This document shows positions 45,480 to 56,397 of a stretch of 64,000 nucleotides of DNA, one piece after another (the first letter of the stretch is position 1; every line of letters begins with the position of its first letter). This DNA is from Symsagittifera roscoffensis (taxonomy: Eukaryota; Xenacoelomorpha; Acoela; Convolutidae): contig NC_087064.1 in NCBI RefSeq assembly GCF_963678635.1, forward strand, positions 46,485,346-46,549,345, in the 5' to 3' direction. The notes beneath the pieces are model-generated. The model saw only the letters and a program-made list of their open reading frames with translations. It made no database searches and had not been told where the DNA came from. A program made the translations under genes and the position numbers.

Positions 45480-48060
45480 AAGTTTGGATTGTCATTTCAA
45501 AACTGTATGGTACTGACAATTACTACATGCTGATACTGTTCTGAATTTTCCTCGGAAGCTCGGAATGTTCTTCTTCTTTTTGGACCACTATTTTCAGCAG
45601 AAAACTCGGGTGCAACTTCATGAATACTAAGAAAACAAAGGTAGAATTGAAAAAAAAGAAGAATAGTTGAACCTGAAATAAAACTTTTACATGGACGAAT
45701 ACATTCACGCAACATCTTCACCCAACGACTCACTGCATTCAGCCTCGCAAAGGAAGATACCAAAGCCACAATAAGAGTTTCAGGACAAAACGAAATACGA
45801 CAAAAACAACCTCTAGATGGAGTCTCTAAAAGCAATAAGTGGGATGCCTACTGATAGTCACAATGGAAGCTCTGCAACCTGGTGTCCTTAATTTTTGATC
45901 CATTGGGAATATTAGCAACAGTGAAACAGTGACCATTTTTCAAAGCAACGACGAGTTTATGCAATTTCTGGGACTCATTACTACCCGCTAACAGTCAAAA
46001 AGAATTACAAAAACTATTGAACCTCTTTTTGCCAACGAAACCTGTCTTTCTTCCTTGGACACTTTTCAAACGGCTTTAATTAAAACGAGATAGAAATAAA
46101 ACTTTATACGTTTACAAACCCATCGTTGATAGGAATATCAGTTGTCGTATACATAAGAGTTGAAACATCAAGCAGAAAAAATGGAAACTCATTATATAAG
46201 AAGCAAAAGCCAAGTAGCTCCAATAGCAGCTCAGTTGTCTTAACATAGAGCTTGAAGCAGCAATTATTAGATTTGGCTTAGTCAAATTTGCTAAGATGCA
46301 ACTTCAGCCAAACTTTGATTCTGGCTTACTTCGTCTAGCCGAAACAAACGTTCCGCAACAAAACAGCGGCCGGCACCATATATCAATTGATCTGATTCCT
46401 GCTGATCATGGCACCGAAGGATTAAGTCCGATCGACGTTAAATTTAGTTGGCTACCAGCCCCCATTGTTTCTGAAGTTGCAATCAGCTTAAAGGCCAGTG
46501 AAGTCTCGCGTACAGATACTTATAGCATGATTATGATTGGCACAGTTTCTGCATTTCGGCAGTATTTTTTGGTACCTCCAGTCTTTGACATCAATTTTTT
46601 TCGTCGCGGAACGAACTTTTGATGACCATCGCCTCAGTTTTTACGCAAAACTAACATCAACGTGGGAGAACGACCTAGGTTACAACGACAAAAATTGACG
46701 TGAACTACAACATTCACCTAGCATTTTTATAGAATATGCGCAATTAAATCATCATAACAGCACAGCCAGAACCTCTTGGTGAAACAATGAAACATCTGCA
46801 ACGAAATCGACTCCTCGACAAAAAAACTGGTTCAACCCAACCCATACCTACTCCAGAAAGAAACTTTTCGTTCTCGCAGTAGATTTGAATTTGCTCCAAC
46901 CACTGGAATTGAACAACATTACCCAATTATTGTAACAGTAGCTCAATCAACATTGAAAATCCATCTACAGTACGCGCACCACGTTTGAATGAATCAATGA
47001 CAAGACTTTGTCCAGTTGTTCGTGCAGCAGTGCTACCTCGTCATTGGGATAGGACACGCTCTTCGTTCAATCTCACAAACAAAGCAGACTACCTCCATCC
47101 ACCCTACTTAAATCCTCTTTCTCATTCACCAACACGAGCGTTGATTTTTTTGGCCCCTTCTACATTGAAAACGAACCAGAAATAGAAAAACAATAAGGGA
47201 TTTTTTAAATCATTTAGAACTTGAGCAGTTCACGTTAAAAACTGTACAGATCTGATCACTGCACAACTGATCAAAGCAATGAGTCGGTTTTCAGCTTGAT
47301 GGGGAACTCTAAAAAAACTCATCGGCGACAACTGAAAAACGTTTGTTGGAGCTTCCAAAAAATTGAAGGACGCTCTAAAAAAATGAAAATGGAGCATACA
47401 TTTTGAAAATTCAACGGTAAAACACCCAATGGTTCCTTAGTTCCCTATAATGTCCTCATTCTGGTGGGACTTGGTAACACTTGATTCAGTTTCCCAAGAA
47501 AACAATCTTCATCATTTTTGGATCGCAAAAGCGCACGCTTGATGTTTTTCGTACAATTTTACCGAAATCAAAGACACTTGGCAACTAGACAACCGAGTTT
47601 GAGACCTCTGACCATTTCACCGGACCACTCAGAAAATGATGAGCCATATACACCAAATCCTTTTCTCATTCAGCGAACCTTCAGCTGCCTTCCACCAAGA
47701 GTATTCGACGACAGTTTGTCCTTGACATACAATAGACGGACTCACAACCGATAAACTAACAGATGTTGAGCCACCTGTGGAAACGGCCGATGAAGGAGTA
47801 CATAACTTCCCTAATGAAACGCTCAAAGTAGAACAAAATGCAGTTCCCACTGAAGATTGTTGACACCATTTGTACTTAAAAGTCTCAAGCCACAAGGTAT
47901 ATGGCTGGTTTGATGTGTGGTGGAAGAACATCCAGGGAAAGATGGCACAAGACGAGTGGTGACAGTGTGAACAAGTTACGGCGCATTCGACCGCCCCTTT
48001 ACCGCTATTGTTAAGTTATTTAATTTTTTTGCAACGTCTTTTTGCGCCGTTTCCAGATGA
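45480..48060 (+). pseudogene. Decayed BEL/Pao retrotransposon pol gene
   Basis: Motifs of a BEL/Pao polyprotein appear in the right order on the plus strand, in shifting frames. The RT/RNase H junction gives VSLIFDPLGILATVK (45882-45926), and the RNase H side gives IELEAA (46245). The integrase gives LCPVVRA..LP (about 47010) and VDFFGPFYIENE (about 47140-47175), then RPLT..........YTPNPFLI (about 47602-47670) and the C-terminal barrel VVEEHPGKDGTRRVV (about 47917-47985). The 46296-46622 frame is the RNase H to integrase linker. Stops and frameshifts are frequent, and the upstream RT catalytic block is not recognisable. It lies inside the intron between the two host exons. Confidence 0.85.
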
Positions 48061-48159
48061 TTCGGGGCCCCGGGAGTATGTTGCCTAGGAATTAAATTTC
48101 TCAATCTTTGTAAAATTAACCTCACCGTTATCAAAATTTTGTAAACCCTTCGATATAAT

Positions 48160-48260
48160 CACTCGGGAAACAAACCAGAACTAAGAAAGTTGACTCTTGG
48201 AGCCAATTTTTGATGTAAACTGAGAGCCAATTACTCAACATTTTTGGAACAATTAGGCAA
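48160..48260 (+). repeat. Possible 3' LTR remnant of the BEL/Pao element
   Basis: Direct counterpart of 44785-44880, just downstream of the pol end. A GGGGCCCCGGGAG stretch at about 48065 could be the polypurine-side junction. Confidence 0.45.
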
Positions 48261-48912
48261 AGTAATTTCTTTTTTTTCGAAGCGCACTCCTTGCTAAATT
48301 TTGGCTAACTTGGAAAATGGATGTAGCAAAAATGTAACAAAAGAAAGGTTTTTTGGGTGGCCTGTATACCAGTCAATTTTCTAATTGGGTAGAATTCGAC
48401 GCCCTTCAAAATAACGTCTTTTCGCGTTTTAGAACATGCTCAATTTGGGTTTTAAGCTGACTGAGCTAGTTTTGATACAAGCTTTTTGATAAATGTGTTG
48501 AAAACAACATAAAATTGCCAACATTCACTATGACCGATTTTTAGTCCAGCAGCTCTTAATTGAGAGCAGAGCAATTTATTTGTCTTTATATTTTTTTTCT
48601 TTTATTTTTGATTAATTTTAGTTAGCCGTTTTAGAGTGAAAAGACAACAACAAAAGTTGAGCACCAGATCAATGATATCGAATTGATCAAATGTGCAGTG
48701 TATGAAACCTCAAAACTTTACAGCAAAAAGTTGAAATCAGTCATAATCTTGGCAAAAACATTCAGTTCGAGGAAAAACTGAGCACAATAAGGCCCGAGAA
48801 CCCGAGGCCTAAAAACTGAGAACTCGAGATAATTATTCAATAGTTCTCAGCAACAACAAAACAAAAATGAAAAAACTGTTGTACTTGAATTCACTTTTTT
48901 TGCTTTTTTTAT
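48261..48912. other. AT-rich intronic DNA
   Basis: Nothing recognisable. Confidence 0.4.
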
Positions 48913-49405
48913 TGTTCCGACTTTCGAAGAATTTTTTGTAATTCAGTCAATTTCGGCGATCAAAGTGATAGTTTTTAAGAACAAACTGTTTTACCCCATT
49001 GATGATATCGACTCCATGAATTAAATCGTTAGAAGATATTTTTACCTCCGATCGTTTTTCGCAAAGTTAAGCGATTTTGAAAATAGCCAATTTGGTCATG
49101 CTCTTGACTAATTTATGCGCGTTTTGAAGATTTTATTCATAATACTGAAATTTCTACGCGACCTATAAATGCGTGGCAAACTGTTTTGCTCAAGAAAGTT
49201 GTTGCAATTAGAAGTGAGGCTAGCTTATCGGTCGTATTAATTTCGTACCACTAATATTTTCACACATGAACTTCGGTTTTGTCCAAAACTATATAATTTT
49301 TAATTTTTTTTTCTTTAACGATCATTTTTTTCCTTTGCCGATTTCTGACCAATTAAAGGGCAGTTCGAACACTCAGGGTTTTGGCTTGATATATGAGTAG
49401 TCTTG
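48913..49405 (+). repeat. Family A repeat copy, diverged
   Basis: Starts TGTTCCGACTTTCGAAGAA and ends GGCAGTTCGAACACTCAGGG followed by GAGTAGTCTTG. Forms an inverted pair with the next entry. Confidence 0.65.
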
Positions 49406-49488
49406 TTAAGTGTTAAATTCTGTTTGGCAACTATCAGGCCGATCAAACGCTTTTTATAACATTGCTCTGAAGAATAATTTAGAAAAAA

Positions 49489-49951
49489 AACTGCTCGTAT
49501 CAGCGCAAAGCCCCGAACGTTCCGACCGCCCTTTTAAGTCTATGTAGTAGTGTTCACTTTAGAAAAAACATATCAAACTTTCAAAAAAATCAGAAAATGG
49601 TTTTTTTCCCAGATTTGGTTTGCAAAAATTATCACCCACATGTTATCAATTAGCATGCCTCATTAAATCAATTTGGAGCAATTTTTAAGGCGGATTGAAT
49701 CTTTGTTTACACGTGAATAGCACAAAATAAATTATCTCGCATTGGTAAAATTGCAATCGTTAAACCCCCATAACAATAAGAAAAAAATAATTGAAGAAAA
49801 TATCGTTTGAAGTTTGACCTCGAAATAACAATAATTTTCCACTGATATGAAAAATTCCTTCAAAAATGGCTAAATAGAAATCTATACTTGTCTGGAGAAA
49901 AAACACCCCGAGCACAAATATTCAGTCACTTTCTTCGAAAGTTGAAACAAT
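49489..49951 (-). repeat. Family A repeat copy, inverted
   Basis: Starts ACTGCTCGTATCAGCGCAAA, then CGAACGTTCCGACCGCCC; ends CCCCGAGCACAAATATTCAG and TTCTTCGAAAGTTGAAACAA. Confidence 0.65.
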
Positions 49952-51221
49952 AATAATTAGAATAAAGATTTTGACTCTCTGAGTTCAAGTCAAGAAATAT
50001 GTTTCACGTGCATTATTTGTTCGTGCAGTTCTAACTGTTGAACGGTTGAAAAGTGACCAATTGCGAGGCCATTTAAAGGGCTTTCAGAACTTTTTGTTTT
50101 GCCCTGATATACCAGCATTTTGCTTAAGTTTTATTTTGTTTTAAGTTGATATCAGCCTTGAAATGTTTTATATAGTGTTGTTTTTTGAGTTTTTAAGTGA
50201 TTTATCATGTGTCTGTAGATGATAACTTTGCAAGCAACTAAGCATACAGCTCTTCCATGTTTCGAGTTTGAGTTTCGATCATGTAAAAAAACTTTTTTGC
50301 TCAAAATTTTGAAACGGTATATTTGCTTTGAATGGATTTTTTATTGGAAACGAGTTGAACTTTAATAACTAAACCATTTTTTTACCGTCTTTTATAGATT
50401 TTTTACCACCTGAAATATAAACAGTATTTTTTTTTGAGTGAGGATATTTTGGTTTGAAATTAATCACTTTAGCCAATTTGGATTCTAGATGGGCGAAAAC
50501 ATCCAGTTTTCTATTAATGCTCAGAAATTGCAGCAAAATAAACCGGCTCAGAAATCCATGGACTATTTTGCAGCAATAAAATACTTATATAACATTCTGG
50601 TGATACATTTTTTTTGACCACTCTAAGGCTGGAAAGAAGAAACTTCAAGTATTGAGACTTACTTATTGACACATTTCCAATTTTCTTGTCATACACCATT
50701 TTTATTCAAATTCAAAAATGATCTCCATTTCAAGTGCCGTCCGTGATTAGCTTCCGATAGACTTAGTTGAGAGAAGTATGGAATAGGTCGTCAATAGAGC
50801 AAAAACGATGCTATATATAGACATTTCATTCAATACCCGTCTGAAGAATTCATTGCTTTTCGTGGTTGATGAAATACTGTCGCGATATTGACTGTTTTTC
50901 CGGACAATCTTTTGATTGCTATTGAATAAGATAGAAATTCTAACTTCTGCAGCTAATGAAAAAAGTCTACGCTTCGTTTCTTTGTTGGTAGCGCCAGGAT
51001 TTCGAGGTTAAATTATTTCAGTTTTTTTTCAGATTTTAAACTCGAAAGTACGAAAATTGAAAGAAAAAACCCTAAGCTCTCCCCTTAAAGTTCAGCCTAC
51101 AGCTTTACTGAAAGGTCATTATCAAAACCGTTCCAATTTTGAGTTTAATAGTTTCACATTTACACAAAAAATAATCGTTTGTTTTGTTTTGCTATTGCGT
51201 TAACTTGTGATCTATTTTCAG
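49952..51221. other. Intronic DNA before the second exon
   Basis: Contains a family A end fragment near 50075-50120 (GGGCTTTCAGAAC, GCCCTGATATACCAGC). No other feature supported. The final 30 bases form the acceptor of the next exon. Confidence 0.4.
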
Positions 51222-51466
51222 AGGTGGCGCTAACTTTCCCAAGGTGAGGTTCAAACCCACGCCACACATGAAATCTATCGCCAACGCCAATTCATCAGGT
51301 CTGTTGATGAAAATGCCTGTCAAAAGCACCCGGTTCGAGCCCCGACCTGCTCAGGTGCTGACTGGGTCTACCGAATCAATCAGCAGTGGAAGCAGGCGGG
51401 ATAACGCTCACTCCTCTTACAACACCACTGGCTCACCTGCTTGTTTTCATCAGACAACTATGAAAC
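51222..51466 (+). CDS. Candidate internal exon of the same host gene
   Basis: Bounded by a textbook nematode acceptor, TATTTTCAG (51221), and a strong donor, C|GTAAGAG (51467). One base completes the Gly codon left open by the 41201-41495 exon. The frame then runs without stops: GANFPKVRFKPTPHMKSIA, LLMKMPVKSTRFEPRPAQ, GSTESISSGSRRDNAHSSYN. The sequence is basic, Ser-rich and non-repetitive, like a cytoplasmic regulatory tail or loop with many possible phosphorylation sites. An internal AAG|GTGAGG could act as an alternative donor, leaving a 22-base microexon. I do not recognise the protein. GC content and codon use stand out from the AT-rich flanks. Confidence 0.65.
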
Positions 51467-51564
51467 GTAAGAGATCAAAACAGTTTAGTTCAGAACAAAC
51501 GATTGTTTACCTCCCCGACAAAATAACTACTTCAAATCTATTCCTAAAAAACCTCAAAAGGAAA

Positions 51565-52150
51565 CAAGACTGCTCGTATCAGGGCGAAGCCCTGATTGTT
51601 CCGACTGCCTTTTAAGGTCTATGGAGCATTAATAACATGAAAAATTTCAATGTAATAGAAAAAAATTTTAAAAAATTTTTGAAAAAATTTGAGATTTTAT
51701 GTAAAACATCCCCCCACACGTCATATTAAGTACAAAGTGATAGATTTTGCGCCTATTAACAAATCAATTATGGCATAAAAGCATCCTTGAACCAATTTGG
51801 AATTATTTCTAAGACGGATTAAATTTCGCTGACGCGTTAATAGCGCGAAATTTATCGCGCGTTAATTGTCCCAAATTGGCCAAAATGGCAGTCTTTAAAC
51901 CCCCATAACTTTATGAAAAATGATCCCAGGTTAAAAAAACGTTTCAAATTCAAGCTCAGGACAACAGTAGTTTTCGAATGATATAAAAAAAATTCCGTCA
52001 AAAATGGCTAGTCAAAAAGTCAAAATTTGTCTGAAGAAAAAAAACCCACCCCGAGCACAAATATTCCGTTACTTTCATATCGAAAGTCGGAACAAAAAAA
52101 CCCACCCGAGGACAAATAATCCGTTACTTTCGTATCGAAAGTCGGAACAA
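51565..52150 (-). repeat. Family A repeat copy, inverted, with duplicated end
   Basis: Starts CAAGACTGCTCGTATCAGGG, with the hairpin CAGGGC-GAA-GCCCTG, then GTTCCGACTGCC. The right end (CGAGCACAAATATTCCGTTA to TCGAAAGTCGGAACAA) is followed by a second, slightly diverged copy of its last 65 bp. Confidence 0.8.
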
Positions 52151-53349
52151 TGAGTTGTCTCCAATATCGGCGAAAACATAAAACGGTCTATTGGCCGCTA
52201 AATTGGCTGTTCTATAGTATTAATTTAAACCTGTTAAAACGTATTGGGAGCTTTTGGGAAGGAAAGGATGCTCCCCGTTCTTAAAAAAAGTTGTCTAACT
52301 CTTTGTAGTTGTTAAGAAACTGTCGATCAATGTTTAAATGTCGATCAATGTTTGTTGATCGACATTTAAGCCTTTCTTCATAAGCCTAATGCGCCTACTT
52401 ATGATTGTTTTAAAGGAGGAGCGAGTGTTATCAACAATTTTTTTTTAAATTTCTCTAAAATCACTTTGAAATATTACAAACGCCCTCTTCTTTCTAAGTT
52501 TCCTTTCAATATAACATCTGAATGTACAAAATGCATTGCTTGCTTTGCCAATAATGTGAACCTAATCGGCTTTTTCAATTGCTCAAAAAAATAAAAGTTT
52601 GAAATGTCCATACAAATTCCTAAAAGTTTAGAAAATGGTATGATAAATAGCTCATAGGGTATCCGACAAACAAGGCGACAGCTCTTAAGATGACAACCAC
52701 TTTTAGTGGGACATTAAGACAACGCGGCACGCAAATTCTCCAATTGTGTTTCTGAAAAATATTTTTCGCTTAAATTCGAATAATTCAATTTATATGTTTG
52801 AAATTTAATGTGTTCTTTCTTACCTACCCGCACTGACAATAATGGATTAGGATCGTCTTTAGTATAAAAAAGTATGCGTATTTAATTGAGATTGATTTTA
52901 GTATGAAAGAGAAGAAAGATTAAATAGAAAAGGTTAGGATTGATTTGGATCAATACCAAATCGCTTTGAATTGATCTTAAACTCCAGCTAAAAATTGATC
53001 TGAATCGATTTCAAATCATGTAAATCCATTGATTTCAATCTTGAATTGTTTGTGTTTTTAGAGGCCTTAAAACGGTTTTAAATAGATTTTTTATCCGAGC
53101 TCAGGTCAGACTCAACAAGACAATATTGAACACTCAACGTGCCCCTCGTCAATGGAGTTAGGGCACTAAATGAAATGACAAAATATTCAAAAAATAAGGC
53201 ATCACACGCAAGGTCACTTTATACAAAATTTTGCTATAAAAACTTTACACATTACCTTTTAGAAACTTCAAACCAACTTCAAAATATATTTTTTTTCAGA
53301 ATAACTTTTCCTTCACTCTTCTTTTTGCCGCAAATGCTTCTGTAAGAAA
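52151..53349. other. AT-rich DNA with a perfect hairpin
   Basis: Holds the 15-bp inverted repeat at 52334-52369. No gene supported. Confidence 0.4.
52334..52369. other. Perfect 15-bp inverted repeat
   Basis: TTAAATGTCGATCAA, six-base loop TGTTTG, then TTGATCGACATTTAA. Part of the left arm is also tandemly duplicated just upstream (GTCGATCAATGTTTAAAT). Confidence 0.8.
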
Positions 53350-55560
53350 TTAGCAAGAACTCGACCGATACCCCATGACGCTCATTGAAGTAATGCAATT
53401 TTTCCCCCACTTTGTCTATGTAGGCCCAACTGACCCTTGGTAGCTAATGAATTTATCGTCGTCATCACCATAAAACTTCAAACACCAGTGGTCCTGGCAA
53501 CTTATAGGTAGCGTCAACCATTGGCCTTGTTTTCAGTTGCACAAATTAGCAACGTTGATCAAGGCTCGGATCACTTCTTGCACTTATACTCGACATACTC
53601 ATCAAGTCGTTGAACCTCGTCGTTCAGTCGCCGATAAGTTATCCGCCCACTGAATTTTCACTACCAAGGATGGTGCGCTCAATCATATTATCATATGTTC
53701 TAAAATCTGGGCTTTCTCGCCAACTGGTGTCACTTCTGTTTGATCTGCAAAAAGTGAAATGAATACTAATCCCGACAAGATCAAATCTCATTCTCAGGAT
53801 ATTCCCGATTTTCTACCTTTCTGGAGACCCCACGATACAATTTTCAAATGTTGTGCTAACGTAATGTTGTCCGCATGGACCGACCACCAATGTCCTTCAA
53901 AAAAAAGTGCCGACGAGGTGTTTTTCAGTTTTTACGCGCGGATTGTTTCTACCAGGATGCAAAAACCCTTGCTGGACTTATCATTTAGGCCATACTTATC
54001 TTCCATATTAAACTCTTAGGTACGTGCGCTTCAATTGGTGATAATATAAAAACAATTATGCGAAGTCTTGTAACATTCGCCCGGAAGATACATATCGACG
54101 GAAAATAAAACTAAGTCCTAAGACGACTGGCTAACGTCTAAACAGAGCTTTATATGCTTTTCACCGTCTCTACCAAGCCAGTACTTTCGGTGGTCTTTTC
54201 TAACATCGGGTCGACAAAAAACGTTACTGCTTTCGGCTTCGGTCAAAACACTCAAATTAACTTAATTACATGCAGAAATAGTGAGCTCATGGCTGGGTCT
54301 CAGTATCCCCAGACCACGAGGTCACTCCTAAAAACAGGGCTACTACTATTTATTGAATTATTATTGTTTTTGTTCAGTAGATAAAAATCATCATCTCCAT
54401 CGAAGATGGATCAACCCTTTCCCCCAACTCCTAGCTTCTCATCCTTATCGAAATGAATCCAGTTGTTAATTAAATTCAATTCAGGACATGACAGGAAGCT
54501 AAAAGTTTATATAAAAGGATAAAAGTTTCAGTCTCGAAACCCTTCCGGATTCTTGAATCCACTGAATCAAGCAACGTTAAACTTGATTCCTCCGTAACCC
54601 GGAAGGCTGTCTTCCACCCTTCACCGTTGTTCGCAACGGCCTTGCAACTATTGTAGCGACACAATAGTTGCAACTCGGAACGTTCTCTGTCAACTCCGTG
54701 ATTCGTTGTCGTTTCTTAATCACAATTTCCGTTGTTCTCACAATCGCAACTAATGTTGTTCTGTTTCTTTTTAGCTCTTCCGCCAAAATGGCCGTTTCTG
54801 ACGTTTCTCAGAAATGTTACGTCATCACTTCGAAAACTTAAAATTTCAAAATACTAGAATATCTTGACCTTCACCGTTCTACTAATCATCCGCATAACGT
54901 CGTTAATCCTTCAAAATCACTAACTCGGAAGGTTCGCAGCTAAAATTTCTTAATCTGCAGAGATTGCATTTTGTCCATTCTGGTCGAATGTCACATCTTC
55001 TCCACTGGTCTTCAAATTGTTGCGATGGGATCCAAAATCATCATGTTATCATTGCCACTGCGAATTTTTATCCTGGTTTTACTATTGTTTGCACCAGATT
55101 TTCCAAGTCAAAAATATTTTTTTCCTGGTCTCCTTCTATGGCCATTCATGACTTGGGCTCTCTCGACCCATATTCAACTCTTTTTACATCAAAACCGGTG
55201 CCTCTAAAAATCTTCTTTCCTTCCTTATTCGATGTGTGCTGGCTGACAATGTCAACTACTTTGAAATTAAATAGGTATTAAATTAATACTAAAAATGTTC
55301 ACTTTTCATTTGTCCAATACGTTTTGAACAATTTTAGGCTATTATTAAAAAACAACTAAATTGCACCTTATATAATTACTGAATACTTAGTACTGATTAA
55401 TGAGTACATCAGAGACGTCATGAATCGCGGGTTATCGTGAGACAAAATAACCTCATAATCTTTCTGAACTTGTAGCCGCTCTGCCACCTCGGTTAAAATG
55501 TCTCCTCCTTTTGGCAAGCCATCTTCCAGCGACAGGAGAGATGGTTTGATACGCATGGCT
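53350..55560. other. Region of coding-like composition, unassigned
   Basis: Less AT-rich than its flanks, with short frames on both strands that look like eroded coding DNA. Examples are 55368-55556 (minus; PSLLSLEDGLPKGGDILTEV, non-repetitive and starting at an ATG) and a minus block near 54950-55045 (TSGEDVTFDQNGQNA). No motif assigns it to a transposon or host family. It may be an old retroelement fragment or part of a host exon set. A perfect 13-bp hairpin lies at 54642-54673. Confidence 0.3.
54642..54673. other. Perfect 13-bp inverted repeat
   Basis: TTGCAACTATTGT, loop AGCGAC, ACAATAGTTGCAA. Confidence 0.8.
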
Positions 55561-56397
55561 CAATTTCTGTTTTTAAGTTGCCTTTCGAGCAAAAAAGCCT
55601 ATCTCGTTTTGCCGGTTCTGGTGCCATGTAATTTGCGTCTAAATTTTACAAAAAAATGTGTTAAGGGCATTTAATACCTATACTTTTTAAAATTACCTTT
55701 ACACTTTTTCAACTATGCCTGACAATTATTTTTTGTTCTATATCTCAAGCACAAGACTTAAACTAAAGTCAAATTGTTCATTACCAAAATATTAACCTTT
55801 TGGAAAAATGTCCTCGTTGTCTGTTCTATAAAACTTCTGCTTTTTTAATTGTTCGATATTGCTTCAAATTATGAGCCTGGAAAGATCTATTAGAAACAAT
55901 TGTGCAAAAATTAAGCAATTAGTAACGAACTTTGCATTGAATGTAAGCTATCGAAGAAAATACTCGGACAGCAAGGCAAACTAGATTTCTAGGAAAATAG
56001 ACAGAGCTAATTTTATGTGGGCTAAAAACTCATCTAATTTATGTGGACTAACTTTTGCAACTTTTTTGCCAGAGAGAATCATTTGAATTTCGAAACACGT
56101 TTGCTTAGGCAAAACCACAGGCTCAAAATTCAGGTTTTTAAAAAAAGATAAACCAAAAAACCTTAAGTTAATGTCAAGATTTCTTTCAGAAAAAGCAACA
56201 GAATTTACGGGTAGATTTGAACCCTCTTACATATTACCTTTTAGAAACTTCAAACCAATTTCAAATATTTACGTCAAAAATTTCTTTAAAACAAGCAACA
56301 GATTAACGGGTTGTTTTGTACTACTCTCTTGTGTTGGGCAGGAATGTTCAAACTTTCCGTATCATCAGAAAAACAACTAGTTATTGTCAAGGAATCC
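55561..56397. other. AT-rich non-coding DNA
   Basis: Nothing recognisable. Confidence 0.4.

Noticed and set aside
51222-51265. tRNA-like reading (AGGTTCAAACCC resembles a B box, GTGGCG/CGCCAC arms)
   Set aside because: Stem lengths and A box do not fit a tRNA, and the sequence is better explained as an exon.
51244-51615. 123-codon ORF as a single gene
   Set aside because: Only its first part is the exon; from 51467 it runs through a splice donor and into a family A repeat.
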